Source: Rhodobacter sp.
GTDB taxonomy: Bacteria > Pseudomonadota > Alphaproteobacteria > Rhodobacterales > Rhodobacteraceae
DNA length: 37,999 nt
Reading direction: 5' to 3'
Assembly: GCA_022824145.1 (NCBI GenBank)
Contig: JAJEAY010000252.1
Coordinates: 1-37,999 of the forward strand
The position numbers and the translations under genes were made by a program. The notes beneath the pieces are model-generated. The model searched no databases. It saw only the letters and a list, made by a program, of their open reading frames with translations, and was not told the DNA's origin. Shown one piece after another: positions 37,455 to 37,999 of this stretch; position 1 is the first letter of the stretch, and each line of letters begins with the position of its first letter.

Positions 37455-37999
37455 TCACTGAAAGAGCCGTTCGAGAGCATCCCGCTGGACCCCGTGCTTC
37501 CGGGGATCCGCTTGCCTGAGCCTCTCCAGGTTCAGCAGCTTCCAGCGAACGGCTGGCAGTTCAGCGGCATTGGGCATGCCGATCAGTTGGAAATCAGGCT
37601 CGGCATTGTGCAGAGAGAGCAGGAAGGCAGCGGCGGAGCCGGTCAGCCGCGAACCGATGTCGGCATGCAGTCAGCAGCGCGTATCGGTCAGAGCATCCCA
37701 GGATACGTGTTGGCGGGTTATCCCCACGAATTCTTCACCATACAGCTTCCGCTGGAGAGGAGCTTTCGGTGCCAGCAGCTCATGCATCGGACGGCTGGAA
37801 CTCGCCACATAGACAAAGAAAGTTCGGAAGAGGTCCGCTGTAAGGTCTTCGTTCTCATACAGTAGCTTCACATCATAGAGGTCGCGTGGATGCTGGCGGT
37901 CGAGTGCCGCAACAAGTTTTCCGCCGTACAGATCCTCAAATGAAAGTACGGACGTCTCAACGAATCCGAAGCGCTCCGTGACGGCATCCGATGCGATCA
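37455..37999 (-). pseudogene. abiEii: AbiEii-type nucleotidyltransferase toxin with an internal stop (partial)
   Basis: Enters from the right edge. The frame reads FGFVETSVLSFEDLYGGKLV, then AALDRQHPRDLYDVKLLYEN and YVASSSRPMHELLAP, which is the C-terminal half of the AbiEii/DUF1814 toxin family (the active site is in the nucleotidyltransferase core). A TGA at 37671-37673 follows DTRC, yet the same frame continues as LHADIGSRLTGSAAAFLLSL and LPAVRWKLLNLERLRQADPR to a TGA at 37455-37457, with the family's usual C-terminal phrase. So one base change broke the gene. Its antitoxin gene AbiEi would lie just outside the window. Confidence 0.85.

Noticed and set aside
1-37999. CRISPR arrays, rRNA or tRNA genes
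   Set aside because: No regularly spaced repeats and no RNA gene signatures were seen on either strand by eye.

Overview
The window reads as a chromosomal segment of an alphaproteobacterium, most likely Rhodobacterales or a close relative. Two points support this. The gene order purH–lspA–DUF3035 lipoprotein–two M16 peptidases–mutL, with a heparinase-like gene and rsmB upstream of purH, is one I associate with that order. A DUF1674 (SdhAF4-type) gene and a TRAP transporter fit too. The assignment rests on gene content and order, not on a database search. Most genes lie on the minus strand.

Layout. 0–8.3 kb: uvrB on the plus strand (its true start is probably left of the window), then on the minus strand a flavodoxin-fold quinone reductase, a TIM-barrel sugar isomerase/epimerase, parC and a formylglycine sulfatase. 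8.3–11.8 kb: a tetR–dctP–dctQ–dctM operon divergent from the sulfatase, with an 18-bp operator-like palindrome between them; together they look like a regulated uptake and desulfation unit. 11.8–13.9 kb: a tnpB-only element inserted inside an excisionase-type antitoxin gene. The empty site can be rebuilt by eye. 13.9–26.0 kb: ordinary core genes (ureohydrolase, mutL, M16 pair, DUF3035, lspA, purH, heparinase-like, rsmB).

26.0–31.1 kb: an accessory strip full of gene remains. It holds a shortened SdhAF4-like copy, an inverted-repeat region that could be an oriT or operator, three tandem genes resembling mobilization ribbon-helix-helix proteins (one frameshifted, one cut by an IS630 remnant), an intact MFS transporter, a RidA-like gene without a normal start codon, remnants of a HigBA-type toxin–antitoxin pair, and an intact SdhAF4 gene whose start region is tandemly duplicated. 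31.3–36.9 kb: rnr, a DUF2064 glycosyltransferase-like gene, dapE, a small conserved protein and dapD. The right edge holds an AbiEii-type toxin gene broken by one in-frame stop.

The housekeeping genes work in DNA repair (uvrB, mutL), chromosome decatenation (parC), purine synthesis (purH), lipoprotein maturation (lspA), rRNA methylation (rsmB), RNA turnover (rnr) and lysine/peptidoglycan precursor synthesis (dapD, dapE). The most distinctive features are the TnpB element with short matching ends inside an antitoxin gene, and three toxin–antitoxin loci that are all broken. This suggests a genome losing mobile and defence genes, perhaps host-associated; that last point is inference.
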